A stretch of 64,000 bases of DNA from Deltaproteobacteria bacterium. Lineage in GTDB: Bacteria > Desulfobacterota > Desulfobulbia > Desulfobulbales > Desulfurivibrionaceae. The DNA is taken from assembly GCA_026388695.1 (NCBI GenBank), contig JAPLJH010000006.1:1-64000 (forward strand), given 5' to 3'. Shown piece after piece: positions 26,195 through 35,911 of the stretch (positions are counted from its first letter, which is position 1; each line of letters opens with the position of its first letter). Below the pieces are notes generated by a model. The model was not told the DNA's origin and made no database searches. It saw only the letters and a program-made list of their open reading frames with translations. Both the position numbers and the translations under genes were made by a program.

Positions 26195-27514
26195 TTATTT
26201 CTCCCCGGACACGGTCATGGGAAAAACCGCTCTGGCAATGGTGCCCTTGCCGGGCTGCGAGTTGAATTCCAGCCGCCCCCCATGCTCTTCCATGATCCCT
26301 GCGGAGATGGAAAGGCCGAGGCCGCTGCCGCCGCCATCGCGTTTGGTGGTGAAAAACGGGTCCAGGATGCGTTTGAGATTTTTTTGGGAAATCCCGCCGC
26401 CTTGGTCTGCTATTTCCACAAAAAGCGTGTCGGTCTTCGCATCCAGGCCGGTGGAAACAGTCAGGTGGTTGTCGGGGGAGGCGAGGGACTGGTAGGCGTT
26501 TTGCAACAGGTTGATGATGACCTGCTCGGTCCGTTGGAAATTGCCCCGCACCGGAGGCAGCCCTTCGCCGTAGTGGATGCTGAGGTGATCGGTCGCTTTT
26601 TTAAGCGGGTTGGCAAGCAGGACCAAGGCGGCGCGTAGCGCGGTGTTGAGGTCAACGTCCTGGTCCATATCGGAGATGCCCTGGCGCGCGTAATCCCGCA
26701 GGTTGAAGACGATCTTGCGGATGCGTTCCGAGCCGTCGAGGATGCCGGAAAAAAGCTCGGGGATATGTTCACGCATCTCGGAAAAGGGGATGCCTGCCAC
26801 GGGAAAATCGCCGTGTTCCTGGTAATGCTCTGCCAATATAGGCAGGAAATCCTCCCAGGCGCGGTGGAGGATGGGGGCGTTCATGGTGATGAAGTTGTTG
26901 GGATTGTTGATTTCATGGGCCACCCCGGCGACCAGGATGCCAAGGGAGACCATTTTGTCGGCTTCGATGAGCTGCCGCCGCCGTTGTTCCGCTTCTTTTT
27001 CCGCTTTTTTTCGGGCCTTGATATCCGCCTGGAGCTGTTTGTTGATGTGGGCCAGTTCTGCGGTTCGTTTGGTTACCAATTGCTCCAGATGGTCGCGGTG
27101 TTGGCTCAGTTCCTGCTGGCTTTTTTTGAGGGCCTTCAGCAGGGCAATCCGTTCCATGCCTCTGGCCAGGGAGACTTCCAGCTCGAGCAGGGAGATCGGT
27201 TTTTGGATATAGTTGATCGCCCCCATTTTCATGGCTTCTACGGCGATGGTAAGATCCGCCTGGCCGGAAATCACGATGCATTCAAGGTCGGGTTGGATGG
27301 CCACGGCCTGTTGCATGAGGGCCAGGCCATCCATATCCGGCATCATGATATCGGTAATCAAAAGATGGAAAGGGTTTTTGCCAAGAAAGGCCAGGGCCTC
27401 CGGGCCGTTGCTCGCACCGATTGCCGCATAGCCGAGGCGCTCCACCTGCATGGTGAGCAGCTTGAGGACCATGGGCTCATCATCAACAACAAGTATTTTT
27501 CCTTTGCTTGCCAT
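26195..27514 (-). CDS. Receiver-histidine kinase (hybrid arranged receiver first)
   Basis: 439 residues. The N-terminal receiver (about 5-120) has VDDE, the aspartate in ITDIMMPDMDG and the lysine in IQKPIS. A coiled coil (about 125-190) leads to the dimerisation/phospho-transfer box VAHEINNPNNF and a HATPase domain (NLLQNAYQSL, DQGGGISQKNL, GGGSGLGLSIS). There is no membrane segment, so it acts in the cytoplasm, probably receiving phosphate from or sensing with another partner. The NtrC-type regulator gene ends 26 bp upstream of its start, so the two form a co-transcribed pair. Confidence 0.93.
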   Translation of the reverse strand: MASKGKILVVDDEPMVLKLLTMQVERLGYAAIGASNGPEALAFLGKNPFHLLITDIMMPDMDGLALMQQAVAIQPDLECIVISGQADLTIAVEAMKMGAINYIQKPISLLELEVSLARGMERIALLKALKKSQQELSQHRDHLEQLVTKRTAELAHINKQLQADIKARKKAEKEAEQRRRQLIEADKMVSLGILVAGVAHEINNPNNFITMNAPILHRAWEDFLPILAEHYQEHGDFPVAGIPFSEMREHIPELFSGILDGSERIRKIVFNLRDYARQGISDMDQDVDLNTALRAALVLLANPLKKATDHLSIHYGEGLPPVRGNFQRTEQVIINLLQNAYQSLASPDNHLTVSTGLDAKTDTLFVEIADQGGGISQKNLKRILDPFFTTKRDGGGSGLGLSISAGIMEEHGGRLEFNSQPGKGTIARAVFPMTVSGEK

Positions 27515-27540
27515 GGTCGTGCGGTGGCCTTTTTTCGTGA

Positions 27541-28965
27541 TTACGCCTGGCGTTTGAGCCGTTGATTTAAAGCCTGCGGCGTTATGCCCAGAAGAAGGGC
27601 GGCGGCCCGTTGGTTGTTGCTGCTGCGTCTGAGGGCTTCGGTGATGAGTTCCTGATCCGCGTCTTTCAGGGTGGGCAGCCGATCAAACCCGGCGGCCCAG
27701 GATTTTTGCGGGAGAACCTTGGCAAGGGAGGGCTGGCTTGCCGTCGGGATGGTTGCGCCGAGCTCCTTGTGAAAAAATGCCAGGGAGAGGGTGGCTCCCC
27801 GCTGATGGCTCATGGCATCAAAGGCCAGGGCCCGCAGCTCCCGGACGTTGCCGGGAAAAGCATAGCCGGAAAGCAGGGGGATGAGTCCCTCCGGGCAGCG
27901 GGGTTTTTCTTTTTTGAACTCCGCTGCGGCCTGGGTAAGAAAAAAGTCCAGCAGGGCAGGGATATCGTCCTTGCGCTCTCGCAGCGGGGGGACCTGGATA
28001 CGGTGGGTGCGCAGCCGGTAAAACAGGTCGGTGCGGAACAGGCCTTTTTGGTGTTGCTGCTCCAGGTCGTGGTGGGTGGCGACGATGACCCTGGTGTCGG
28101 AATGATGCACCTGGTCGGAGCCCAGGGGGTAATATTCGCGTTCCTCAAGGAAACGCAGGAGCTTGACCTGTGAGGCCTCGCTGAGATCGCCGATTTCGTC
28201 AAGAAACAGAGAGCCTCCGGCGGCTTTTTCCACCAGGCCGGAGCGGCTGCGATCCGCACCGGTGAAGGCCCCCTTGGCGTGACCAAAGAGGGTGTCGGCA
28301 AAGATCTGGTCGTCAAGGCCGGCCACGTTGACCGCCACATATTCCCCTGCTCTGCCGCTTAAGTCATGGATGGCCCTGGCGATGCTTTCCTTGCCCACCC
28401 CGGTTTCCCCGGCGATCAGCACCGGCTGCCGCCCTTCGGCGATGGCCTCGCAATAGCGGAACAGGGCTTTCATGGTGTCGTTGCCCGTGATGATCTGGGA
28501 AAACACCTCCGGGCGGGTCGGATCTTTTTCAAAAAAACTGCTGGCAAGCCGGGAGTTTTCCCGGCGGAGCTGTCTGACCTCAAGGGCACGTTTGATGCTG
28601 GGCAGGAGGCGTTCGATCTCCACCGGTTTGAGCACGTAATCGAAAGCCCCCTGCTGAATGCAGTGGACCGCGGTATCCACCTCGTTGACTCCGGTGACGA
28701 TGATGACCGGCAGATCCGGGAAACGCTGGCCGACGTCCTTGAGGATGTCATGCCCGGAAACATGGGGCATCATCAGGTCGAGAAGGATGATCTCCACGGG
28801 CTGCCGGGCGAGGATGCCCGCGACCTCCCGGCTGTCTTGGCAACGGATCGTATTGTTGATGCCATGGGAGCGGAGGGCGATATCAAAGCTGGCAAGGGTG
28901 TGGGACTCGTCGTCAACCAGGAGGACGGGATGCAGCGGATATGCCGGAGGAGCTTTTTTGCCCAT
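27541..28965 (-). CDS. Sigma-54-dependent NtrC-family response regulator
   Basis: 474 residues from ATG 28965. Receiver (about 10-125) with VDDE and LLDLMMPHVSG; AAA+ domain with Walker A GETGVGKES, the sigma-54-contact loop GAFTGAD, and Walker B GGSLFLDEIGDL; arginine fingers in LFRTDLFYRL; C-terminal Fis-type helix-turn-helix (NNQRAAALLLGITPQALNQRL). It would activate sigma-54 promoters when phosphorylated, with the kinase gene just downstream the likely partner. A longer frame to 29046 is open but would overlap the SH3-protein gene. Target genes are unknown. Confidence 0.94.
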   Translation of the reverse strand: MGKKAPPAYPLHPVLLVDDESHTLASFDIALRSHGINNTIRCQDSREVAGILARQPVEIILLDLMMPHVSGHDILKDVGQRFPDLPVIIVTGVNEVDTAVHCIQQGAFDYVLKPVEIERLLPSIKRALEVRQLRRENSRLASSFFEKDPTRPEVFSQIITGNDTMKALFRYCEAIAEGRQPVLIAGETGVGKESIARAIHDLSGRAGEYVAVNVAGLDDQIFADTLFGHAKGAFTGADRSRSGLVEKAAGGSLFLDEIGDLSEASQVKLLRFLEEREYYPLGSDQVHHSDTRVIVATHHDLEQQHQKGLFRTDLFYRLRTHRIQVPPLRERKDDIPALLDFFLTQAAAEFKKEKPRCPEGLIPLLSGYAFPGNVRELRALAFDAMSHQRGATLSLAFFHKELGATIPTASQPSLAKVLPQKSWAAGFDRLPTLKDADQELITEALRRSSNNQRAAALLLGITPQALNQRLKRQA

Positions 28966-28984
28966 GGAGCTTGGGGGGCTTGGG

Positions 28985-29542
28985 TTATGGCAGGATGTTG
29001 GGCCAGAGGAGCTTGCCCAATATCCAACCGGTGGTGCCGTCCGCATGCTTGACCTTGACCCAGTCGCCTTCGGTGGTCAGGGTTTTGAAGACCACGCCGT
29101 GCTTGACTTCCGCCGCGATTTCGTAGTCTTTTCCCGCGCCAACGCGGAGATTGGCGGTGGCTGCCTTGACAATGACGGTTTTCTCCTTGGCCAGCAGATC
29201 GGTGGTGATCCAGCCCTTATCTCCGTCAAAGTCCACCACGTGGGCCCATTTCCCCTTGCGTTCGGTTACCTGCAACGGGTAGCCCTTGAATACCGTCCAG
29301 AGGATTTCTTTGGTTGCCTCGGGGCCGGAGCGGATATTGGCGCCGTTTTTTAGGACACTGAGGTGTTGCGTCTCTGTGGCGGAGGCCTTTTCGGGAGCCG
29401 TGTGCTCGACGGATTTTTCGGAAGCTGCTTTGGTCGGAGCCTTTTTTGGGGCGGCTTGGGCAGAGGCTCCAACCGCAAGGAAAAAAGCGCAGGCGAGACC
29501 GCAAAACAGAAATAGTCGGGAAAGGGAAGGTGTTTTGGTCAT
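28985..29542 (-). CDS. Secreted bacterial SH3-domain protein
   Basis: 185 residues from ATG 29542, with AGGAG about 9 bp upstream. Signal peptide about 1-30 (AVGASAQAA), an Ala/Lys/Glu-rich linker to about 60, then two SH3b domains: one about 62-115 (VLKNGANIRSGPEATKEIL ... WITTDLL) and one about 123-182 (VKAATANLRVGAGKDYEI ... GWILGKLL). SH3b domains commonly bind cell-wall peptide stems or regulate periplasmic enzymes. It is the first gene of the set with the NtrC regulator (19 bp apart) and kinase, so it may be sensed by or functionally linked to that two-component system. Confidence 0.85.
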   Translation of the reverse strand: MTKTPSLSRLFLFCGLACAFFLAVGASAQAAPKKAPTKAASEKSVEHTAPEKASATETQHLSVLKNGANIRSGPEATKEILWTVFKGYPLQVTERKGKWAHVVDFDGDKGWITTDLLAKEKTVIVKAATANLRVGAGKDYEIAAEVKHGVVFKTLTTEGDWVKVKHADGTTGWILGKLLWPNILP

Positions 29543-29731
29543 GATGGATAAACTCCTGAAGAAACTTGTAAATAGTATGGTCAGCAGAGCGCAGGAAATG
29601 CTGAACAGGTCTAGGGAATTGCACCGCACCCAAGGTAGCATTTTCGCTCCGGCAAGTCAACCGTCTCCGAGGTCTTTTGCCTTCTGGGCAATTGGACAAG
29701 CTGCGACGGTGCTTGTTGTTCTAATGTGGAA

Positions 29732-29760
29732 TTGCTTGTCATCGTGTTCTGTCGTATAAT
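29732..29760 (+). promoter_or_regulatory. Sigma-70-type promoter for the GAF-HD-GYP gene
   Basis: TTGCTT (29732-29737), 17-bp spacer, TATAAT (29755-29760). Transcription would start near 29767, giving a leader of about 90 bases that contains a small hairpin GTGCC/GGCAC (29762-29776). The rest of the 313-bp divergent gap 29543-29855 shows nothing else recognisable. Confidence 0.7.
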
Positions 29761-29855
29761 GTGCCTGTATGGCACAGGATTTTTCCCCTATCCCGCCATG
29801 GACTGGGTAGGAAGTGTAAGGGCAAGAATTACCGCCTCAGGCAAGGATAAAGGTC

Positions 29856-31619
29856 ATGAATACTCTCCCGGATAAGGCTCGGGTTCGCCGGCAGCCAGCA
29901 GTGGACCTGCTCATGCAGAAGGTCGTGCGGGGCATCGAAGACTACGCCGGGCAGGCAATGGCCGGGATTCCGGCGGAGGTTATCACCGGCCTTGCCGACC
30001 GGGTGGTTCAGGAGGTTCGGGCGTTCAGCGAAGGTCAGGGGAATCATCTCTATCAACTGGTAAAGATCGGCCTGGGGCTCTCTTCGGAAAAGAACATCGA
30101 TCGACTTTTGGAGAGAATCGTTCGGGAGGCCAGGCATTTCACCAATGCCGATGGCGGCACTCTGTACATCAAGGAGGATGAGCAGGAGGCCCTTGATTTT
30201 GCCATTGTCCAGAATGATTCGCTCGGGGTGTTTATGGGAGGGAGCGGGGAAGCCATCTCCTGGCCTCCTGTGCCGTTGCGCCTTGAGGATGACCGGGAGA
30301 ATCATCGCAACGTTTCCGCCCACTGCGCCCTCACCGGCGAGCCGGTCAATATCCCAGATGTGTACGACGCCGAGGGCTTTGATTTTCAGGGAACCCGTGA
30401 TTTTGACGCCTCCACCGGGTATCGCTCTTGCTCGATGCTGGTGATCCCCCTGCGGGATCATGAGGATGAGGTTATTGGGGTGTTGCAGCTGCTCAATGCC
30501 AAGGATCGGGAAACCGGTGTGGTTGTTCCCTTTCTTGAGCACGAGGTGGGGATGGTCATGAGTCTGGCCTCCCAGGCAGCCATAGCTCTTACCAAGATAC
30601 GGCTGGTCCGGGGGCTTGAAAATCTGTTGGACGCCTTTGTGCGGACAATTGGCGATGCCATTGATGAAAAATCCCCCTATACGGCAGGGCATGTCTTTAG
30701 GGTTGCCAATCTTACCGAGAAGATCGCCCTGGAGGTGAACAGCACCACCGTCGGCAAGTTCGCCCCGATCAGCTTCAGCGCCGACGAGCTGGCCGAAATC
30801 AGGATGGCGGCCTGGCTCCATGACGTGGGGAAGATCACCACGCCTGAGCATCTCATGGACAAGGCGACCAAGCTTGAGACTATTTTTGACCGGATAGAAC
30901 TGATTCGGCACCGTGTGGAAATTTCCAAGTTGAATGATGAGGTTACTCGGCTGGAAAACGAGCCATGCCCGAGGGAAGAGGGACGCCCTGTTCCTCAACG
31001 GCCTGTTGGAAAAACGGAAGAATGGCAGGAGATCATCAATTTTCTCGATACGATCAATTTGGGCGGCGAGGGATTGCCTGCCGACAGCATCGAAAAAGTA
31101 CAGCGGCTTGCCGGGTTGACCTATGCCATGAGCGGGATGGATATGCCTCTGCTCGCCCCCGATGAGGTTGAGAATCTTTGCGTGCAAAAAGGCACCTTGA
31201 CTGCGGCGGAACGCAAGGTGATGAACCACCACGTGGATATGAGCATCAGGATGCTGGAGGGCCTGCCTTTTCCGAAAAAACTTCGCAATGTAGCGGCCTA
31301 TGCCGGGATGCATCACGAAAAGCTCAATGGTACCGGCTATCCCCGGGGGCTTGCAAACGGCGCTATTCCCCTGCCCGCGAGAATGCTGGCGCTGGCCGAT
31401 GTTTTGGAAGCGCTGACCGCTGCGGATCGGCCCTACAAGCCGGGGAAAATGCTTTCCGAGGCCATGGGTATTCTGGAAGGGCTGGTTGAGCGGGGGGATC
31501 TGGATGGGGAGCTCTGTGATCTGGTGGTTGAGTCCGGCTTGATCGCCCGTTTTGCTCAGGACCTGTCAGGACGCCAGCGGGATGATTTTTTCTGGCGCGG
31601 CAAGCGTTACTGCGTCTAG
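29856..31619 (+). CDS. GAF-HD-GYP domain protein, probable c-di-GMP phosphodiesterase
   Basis: 587 residues. A GAF sensor spans about 65-240 (GGTLYIKEDEQEALDF, VIPLRDHEDEVIGVLQLLNA). The HD-GYP domain spans about 260-560: metal motif AAWLHDVGKI, helix NHHVDMSIRML and the signature HHEKLNGTGYPRG are intact. It carries a ~130-residue insert between the HD dyad and the second half, predicted helical. The protein would hydrolyse c-di-GMP in response to a small ligand or redox signal. It converges with tlyA, the two stop codons sharing one CTAG. Confidence 0.93.
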   Translation: MNTLPDKARVRRQPAVDLLMQKVVRGIEDYAGQAMAGIPAEVITGLADRVVQEVRAFSEGQGNHLYQLVKIGLGLSSEKNIDRLLERIVREARHFTNADGGTLYIKEDEQEALDFAIVQNDSLGVFMGGSGEAISWPPVPLRLEDDRENHRNVSAHCALTGEPVNIPDVYDAEGFDFQGTRDFDASTGYRSCSMLVIPLRDHEDEVIGVLQLLNAKDRETGVVVPFLEHEVGMVMSLASQAAIALTKIRLVRGLENLLDAFVRTIGDAIDEKSPYTAGHVFRVANLTEKIALEVNSTTVGKFAPISFSADELAEIRMAAWLHDVGKITTPEHLMDKATKLETIFDRIELIRHRVEISKLNDEVTRLENEPCPREEGRPVPQRPVGKTEEWQEIINFLDTINLGGEGLPADSIEKVQRLAGLTYAMSGMDMPLLAPDEVENLCVQKGTLTAAERKVMNHHVDMSIRMLEGLPFPKKLRNVAAYAGMHHEKLNGTGYPRGLANGAIPLPARMLALADVLEALTAADRPYKPGKMLSEAMGILEGLVERGDLDGELCDLVVESGLIARFAQDLSGRQRDDFFWRGKRYCV

Positions 31620-32356
31620 CTTTCGTGCTGCGAAACAAGGTAGATCAAAAATTCCCGATTCCCCTTGGGGCCAAGGATCGGGGATGGGCTGACGCCAACC
31701 GGGATAAGGCCCAGCCCATCTGCAAATTCACGGATTTCCTCAATCACCTTTTCGTGCAGATCACTGTCCCGGACGACTCCGCCTTTGCCGATCTGGCCCT
31801 TGCCGACTTCGAATTGCGGTTTGATCAGGGCCAGGACCCGGATGGTTCCGGGGAAAAAAACCAGCAGCGGCGGTAAAAGCGTTTTTAGGGAAATAAACGA
31901 AGCATCGATCACTGCCAGGTCAAGGGGGGCGTCAAGATCGTCGGCTTGTAGGTTTCTGGCGTTGGTTCTCTCCATGACCACCACCCGCGGGTCTTGTCGC
32001 AGTTTCCAGGCCAGCTGGCCATAACCGACATCAACGGCATACACCTTGGCGGCTCCGCGTTGCAACAGGCAATCGGTGAAGCCCCCGGTGGAGGCGCCGA
32101 TATCGGCGCAGACCAGCCCGGCGGGGTTGATCTGGAAATGATCCAGCCCCGCCTCCAGTTTGAATCCGCCCCGACTCACATAGGGGCAGGTTGTTCCCTT
32201 CAGCCGTATCTGGCAGTCATCAGCAAAAAGCGAGCCGACCTTGTCGGCTGGTTGGTCGTTCACCAGTACCTGGCCTGCGGCAATCAGGGCTTGGGCTTTT
32301 TCAAGGGTGGGGGCCAGTTCGTGTTGGAGCAGGAGCTGGTCGAGTCGGATTTTCAT
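31616..32356 (-). CDS. tlyA: TlyA-family rRNA 2'-O-methyltransferase
   Basis: 246 residues. An S4 RNA-binding domain (about 1-60; IRLDQLLLQHELAPTLEKAQ) precedes an FtsJ-like Rossmann domain with ADIGASTGGFTDCLLQ and DLAVIDASFISLKTLLP. The family methylates 2'-O of cytidines in 16S and/or 23S rRNA. Immediately downstream of glmM on the same strand with an 11-bp gap, so it is the last gene of the cdaA-cdaR-glmM unit. Its stop codon overlaps that of the convergent HD-GYP gene. Confidence 0.93.
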   Translation of the reverse strand: MKIRLDQLLLQHELAPTLEKAQALIAAGQVLVNDQPADKVGSLFADDCQIRLKGTTCPYVSRGGFKLEAGLDHFQINPAGLVCADIGASTGGFTDCLLQRGAAKVYAVDVGYGQLAWKLRQDPRVVVMERTNARNLQADDLDAPLDLAVIDASFISLKTLLPPLLVFFPGTIRVLALIKPQFEVGKGQIGKGGVVRDSDLHEKVIEEIREFADGLGLIPVGVSPSPILGPKGNREFLIYLVSQHES

Positions 32357-32367
32357 GGTGTGAGTGG

Positions 32368-33726
32368 TTACGCGTTGGCGGTGTCAGCCTTGCGGATCAT
32401 CTCGCAGAGTTCATCGGCCATGGCGTTGATCAGCGCGGCGTCCTTGCCCTCCACCATGACCCGGATAACCGGCTCGGTTCCTGAGGGGCGGACCAAGATG
32501 CGGCCGTCCTTGTCTAGTTTCTTTTCCAGTTCTTTAAGTTTTTTACTGAAGCCGGGGATGCTGCTGGTGTTGATTTTCTTGGCGGTGCGGACATTCTTGA
32601 GCACCTGGGGAAAGCTTTCCATGATTGTGGCCAGCTCCGACAGGGGCTTGCCTTTTTTGATCATCACTGCCAGCAGCTGGAGTGCGGCGAGGATGCCGTC
32701 GCCGGTGGTGTTGTGCTCCAGAAACACCAGATGTCCAGATTGCTCTCCACCGAAATTGTAGCCGGACTTGCGCATCTCTTCCACCACATAGCGGTCGCCG
32801 ACCTGGGTGCGGACCATGGCCCCGCCCAGGCGCTGCATGGCGACCTCAAGGCCGAGATTGCTCATTACCGTGGCCACCAGGGTTTTTTTCTTGAGTTTCT
32901 TGCGGCTGAGTAAGTCGGCGGCGCAGATGGCCATGATGTGGTCGCCGTCCACGATGTTGCCGTGTTCATCCGCCACGATGATCCGGTCGCCGTCGCCGTC
33001 TAGGGCGATGCCGATGTCCGCCCCGAGTTCCCGTACCTTGGCGGCCATGTGTTCCGGGTGCAGGGCGCCGCAATCGCGGTTGATGTTGGTGCCGTCCGGC
33101 TCGGCAGCGAGGACGGTGACCGTGGCGCCCAGCTCCTCGAAAACGTGGGGAGCAACCCCGTAGGTGGCGCCGTTGGCGCAGTCCAGCACGATGTGGAAGG
33201 CGTCCAGGGTGTATTCTTGGGGAAAGGTGTTTTTTAAGGAGACGATGTAGCGGCCCTTGGCGTCATCGATTCGGGTGGCGCGGCCCACCTCTTCGGCCAC
33301 TGGCCGCAGGGCCGTCATCTTATCGGAGAAGACCAGGTCTTCGATCTCCAATTCCAGATCATCTTGGAGCTTGAAACCGTTTCTGGCGAAGATCTTGATG
33401 CCATTGTCCTGGAAGGGGTTGTGGGAGGCGGAGATCACCACCCCGGCATCGGCCCGCATACTGGTGGTGATGAAGGCGATGCCGGGTGTGGGCAGCGGTC
33501 CGACCAGGAGGACATCCACCCCCATGGAGCAGATGCCTGCGGCCAGGGCGTTTTCGATCATGTAGCAGGAAAGGCGGGTGTCCTTGCCGATGACGATCCG
33601 GTGCCCGCGCCGCATGTCTTTGACCAAAAAGGCCAGGGCCCGGCCTATCTGCATGGCGATTTCGGTGGTCATGGGATAGGTGTTCGCCACCCCTCGCACC
33701 CCATCGGTGCCGAATAATTTTCTCAT
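32368..33726 (-). CDS. glmM: Phosphoglucosamine mutase
   Basis: 452 residues from ATG 33726, preceded by GAGGA. It opens [14 protein letters not shown]; the phosphoserine loop [16 protein letters not shown], metal loop DGDGDR, sugar loop GGEQSGHL and phosphate loop [11 protein letters not shown] are all intact. It converts glucosamine-6-phosphate to glucosamine-1-phosphate for UDP-GlcNAc, the precursor of peptidoglycan and LPS. Following cdaA and cdaR, it completes the conserved cda operon in which the cyclase binds GlmM and is regulated by it. Confidence 0.97.
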   Translation of the reverse strand: MRKLFGTDGVRGVANTYPMTTEIAMQIGRALAFLVKDMRRGHRIVIGKDTRLSCYMIENALAAGICSMGVDVLLVGPLPTPGIAFITTSMRADAGVVISASHNPFQDNGIKIFARNGFKLQDDLELEIEDLVFSDKMTALRPVAEEVGRATRIDDAKGRYIVSLKNTFPQEYTLDAFHIVLDCANGATYGVAPHVFEELGATVTVLAAEPDGTNINRDCGALHPEHMAAKVRELGADIGIALDGDGDRIIVADEHGNIVDGDHIMAICAADLLSRKKLKKKTLVATVMSNLGLEVAMQRLGGAMVRTQVGDRYVVEEMRKSGYNFGGEQSGHLVFLEHNTTGDGILAALQLLAVMIKKGKPLSELATIMESFPQVLKNVRTAKKINTSSIPGFSKKLKELEKKLDKDGRILVRPSGTEPVIRVMVEGKDAALINAMADELCEMIRKADTANA

Positions 33727-33790
33727 GGTTTCCTCGTGTGGGGCGAAAAAACGGGATAGGCAATGCAATCTATCATGGACGGTCCCTGAC

Positions 33791-34759
33791 TCATTTGCCA
33801 GGGCTCTTGCCAATCCTTACGGTGACGGTGGGCGGGACAGTCTCGATAATTTTTATCTGCTCCGCCGCCGTGATTTTAACCGGGACTCTGTGGACGCCGA
33901 CCGACAGCCCGTCTGTTGAGACAGTGGCCTCGAAAAGCCTAGCCTGGTTTCCTTTGCTGCTCAGCGGCAGCAGGGCGCGGATGTCGATGGTGTTCGGCTC
34001 GATGGTCACCTTTCTTGCAGAATCGGTGTCAGCGAGGTGGATGGGAACATCCGCGATGGTTCTTTCTGAGGTTTTTTCGCGGATCACCACATTGGCGGTG
34101 ACCACGGTTTCACCCATGAGTTCGAGAAGCGCGGGGCGCAGTTCCAGGGGAACCTGGATGGTTGTCGGTCCTTTCAGCCCGCTGATGTCGATGGGCTTTC
34201 CCGTAAAGAGTTTTTCCCGCCCGACAATGGCCTTGGGGCCGGCAATCTTGATAAGCGGGGGTTCGAAAACTACCCCTGCCAGTTCGTGGCCAATGGCCGG
34301 TTCGCCGATTGTTCTGGCCTGGACCGGAAGGTCTTTTTCGACCAGTTCGTCGATGAGCAGAGTGATGTGGGTGGGCTGGATGCGGGATACGGTGACGCCC
34401 CGCGGAAATTGGATCGTTTCCGGTTCGTTGCGGATGACAATGGTGCCGGGGGTGGCCTTGGCAAGGTTGATGGTTCTGGTGATCCGCTGGCGGTTGATGC
34501 CGCTGATCAGGCCGCGGGGGCCGCGGACCGTGGCCTCTAGTTGTTTCTTGAACTGGTTAGAGATGATCAGTTCCTTGGGCAGATTGACAATTTCAACCGG
34601 AATGTAGACCGTGGTGTCAACCTTGTCCTCACCCACCACGAAATACCAAAGGAGGACGGCGAAGATCAGGGAAATGAGCTTCAGCCCCCAATTGTTCGGC
34701 CAGTTGAGGAGATTGGGGGTGGGTAGGCGCCGGATTATTTGCTTAACCAGTTTTTCCAT
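33791..34759 (-). CDS. cdaR: YbbR-domain regulator of the diadenylate cyclase (CdaR-like)
   Basis: 322 residues. One membrane segment near the N-terminus (about 26-43, [17 protein letters not shown]) places the remainder outside the membrane. It consists of consecutive YbbR-type beta repeats ([46 protein letters not shown]). In Firmicutes the equivalent protein binds CdaA and tunes c-di-AMP output. Its start overlaps the 3' end of cdaA by 25 bp, indicating coupled translation. glmM follows after 64 bp. Confidence 0.9.
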   Translation of the reverse strand: MEKLVKQIIRRLPTPNLLNWPNNWGLKLISLIFAVLLWYFVVGEDKVDTTVYIPVEIVNLPKELIISNQFKKQLEATVRGPRGLISGINRQRITRTINLAKATPGTIVIRNEPETIQFPRGVTVSRIQPTHITLLIDELVEKDLPVQARTIGEPAIGHELAGVVFEPPLIKIAGPKAIVGREKLFTGKPIDISGLKGPTTIQVPLELRPALLELMGETVVTANVVIREKTSERTIADVPIHLADTDSARKVTIEPNTIDIRALLPLSSKGNQARLFEATVSTDGLSVGVHRVPVKITAAEQIKIIETVPPTVTVRIGKSPGK

Positions 34760-35526
34760 AGCAGGGGGGTCGTATTTTCCTTGGGAACAAAGATTGCGTC
34801 AAGTCGGCTTCTGAGAGCGTTTTCGTCGAGATCGGAGGTCATGGCCCCATGCTGGACCAGGGATATCTTCTGGGTTTCTTCCGAGATCACGATGATCACC
34901 GCGTCTGTTTCTTCGGAAAGCCCGATGGCGGCCCGATGGCGGGTGCCAAGCTGTTTGCTGATGTAAGGGTTTCTCGTGAGGGGGAGCAGGGCCCCGGCCG
35001 AACGGATTCGGCCATTATGGATGATTACCGCTCCGTCGTGGAGGGGGGCGGTGGTCTGGAAGATGCTGACCAGGAGCTGTCTGCTGACGATGGCATCCAG
35101 GCTGTGGGCGGATTCGATGTAGTCGTTGAGCCCGGTTTCTCGTTCGATGACGATGAGGCCGCCGACCTTGCGTTGGGCCATTTGCTGCGCCGCCCTGACG
35201 ATCTCAAGCAGAATGTGCACCATGTCTTCCTGGGGTTTGGAAAAGGTGGTTTGCCCGACCTGGGTGAGGGCGCGTCGGATATCTCGCTGGAAGATGATAA
35301 TAATGATCAGGAAGATGGAGCTTAAAAAAGTTCCCAGCAGCCAGTACAGGGTCAGGAATTCGAATTCCCGTGCGGCAAAATAGAGCGTGATGAGCACAAC
35401 GATGCCCGCCAGCATCTGGACGGCGCGGGTTCCGCGGATTAGCAGCATGATTCGATAGATGATGAACGAGACGATCATGATATCGAAGATGTCTTGCCAG
35501 CGGAGTGACTGTGCGAATTCCAGCAT
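34735..35526 (-). CDS. cdaA: Membrane diadenylate cyclase
   Basis: 263 residues from ATG 35526; longer frames upstream are not supported. Three membrane helices fill the first ~90 residues. The DAC domain (about 100-245) has the catalytic DGA and RHR motifs, seen as LHDGAVIIHN and GTRHRAAIGLSE. It makes c-di-AMP from two ATP at the inner face of the cytoplasmic membrane. The gene heads cdaA-cdaR-glmM-tlyA on the minus strand and is divergent from rpsT. Confidence 0.95.
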   Translation of the reverse strand: MLEFAQSLRWQDIFDIMIVSFIIYRIMLLIRGTRAVQMLAGIVVLITLYFAAREFEFLTLYWLLGTFLSSIFLIIIIIFQRDIRRALTQVGQTTFSKPQEDMVHILLEIVRAAQQMAQRKVGGLIVIERETGLNDYIESAHSLDAIVSRQLLVSIFQTTAPLHDGAVIIHNGRIRSAGALLPLTRNPYISKQLGTRHRAAIGLSEETDAVIIVISEETQKISLVQHGAMTSDLDENALRSRLDAIFVPKENTTPLLWKNWLSK

Positions 35527-35751
35527 CGGGGTTCGGGTTCCGTTAAAAAAATATGGGGGTGAAAAGGTTTTAATATCTGATCTCTTTTTAAAGTAAACGA
35601 AAAGCAGGGTGCCAGGCAAGGGGCATGAACGAATTTTTTTAAAAAAATTGAGGAGATCGGGTATGGTCTTGCGCGAAGAAAGGATGTTTTTGTATGCAGG
35701 ACTTGTCGGGTCTGCCCCACAAAGATTCAAAACAGTCTGCCCAGTTGTTGC

Positions 35752-35780
35752 TTGACAAGGTGGGCGATTTGATTTATCTT
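35752..35780 (+). promoter_or_regulatory. Sigma-70-type promoter for rpsT
   Basis: A perfect -35 box TTGACA (35752-35757), 17-bp spacer, and TATCTT (35775-35780). It would give a leader of about 125 bases before the TTG start of rpsT. A reading frame from 35694 crosses it and is not regarded as a gene. Confidence 0.75.
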
Positions 35781-35911
35781 CACAAAATTTTCCAGCATAT
35801 TTCTGTCGGTGTTGTCCGGAAACGGCGGCCGGGCAGAAAACCTGCCAGCCGTCAGATGACGTGGGCAGAGTGTCTTGAATCAATCAACAATACAGTAACA
35901 GGAGTTGAGAA

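Noticed and set aside
29761-29855. c-di-GMP riboswitch in the HD-GYP leader
   Set aside because: Short hairpin only; the GEMM conserved blocks are not present.
29829-31316. 495-codon minus-strand frame opposite the HD-GYP gene
   Set aside because: No motifs and His/Gln-rich shadow composition.
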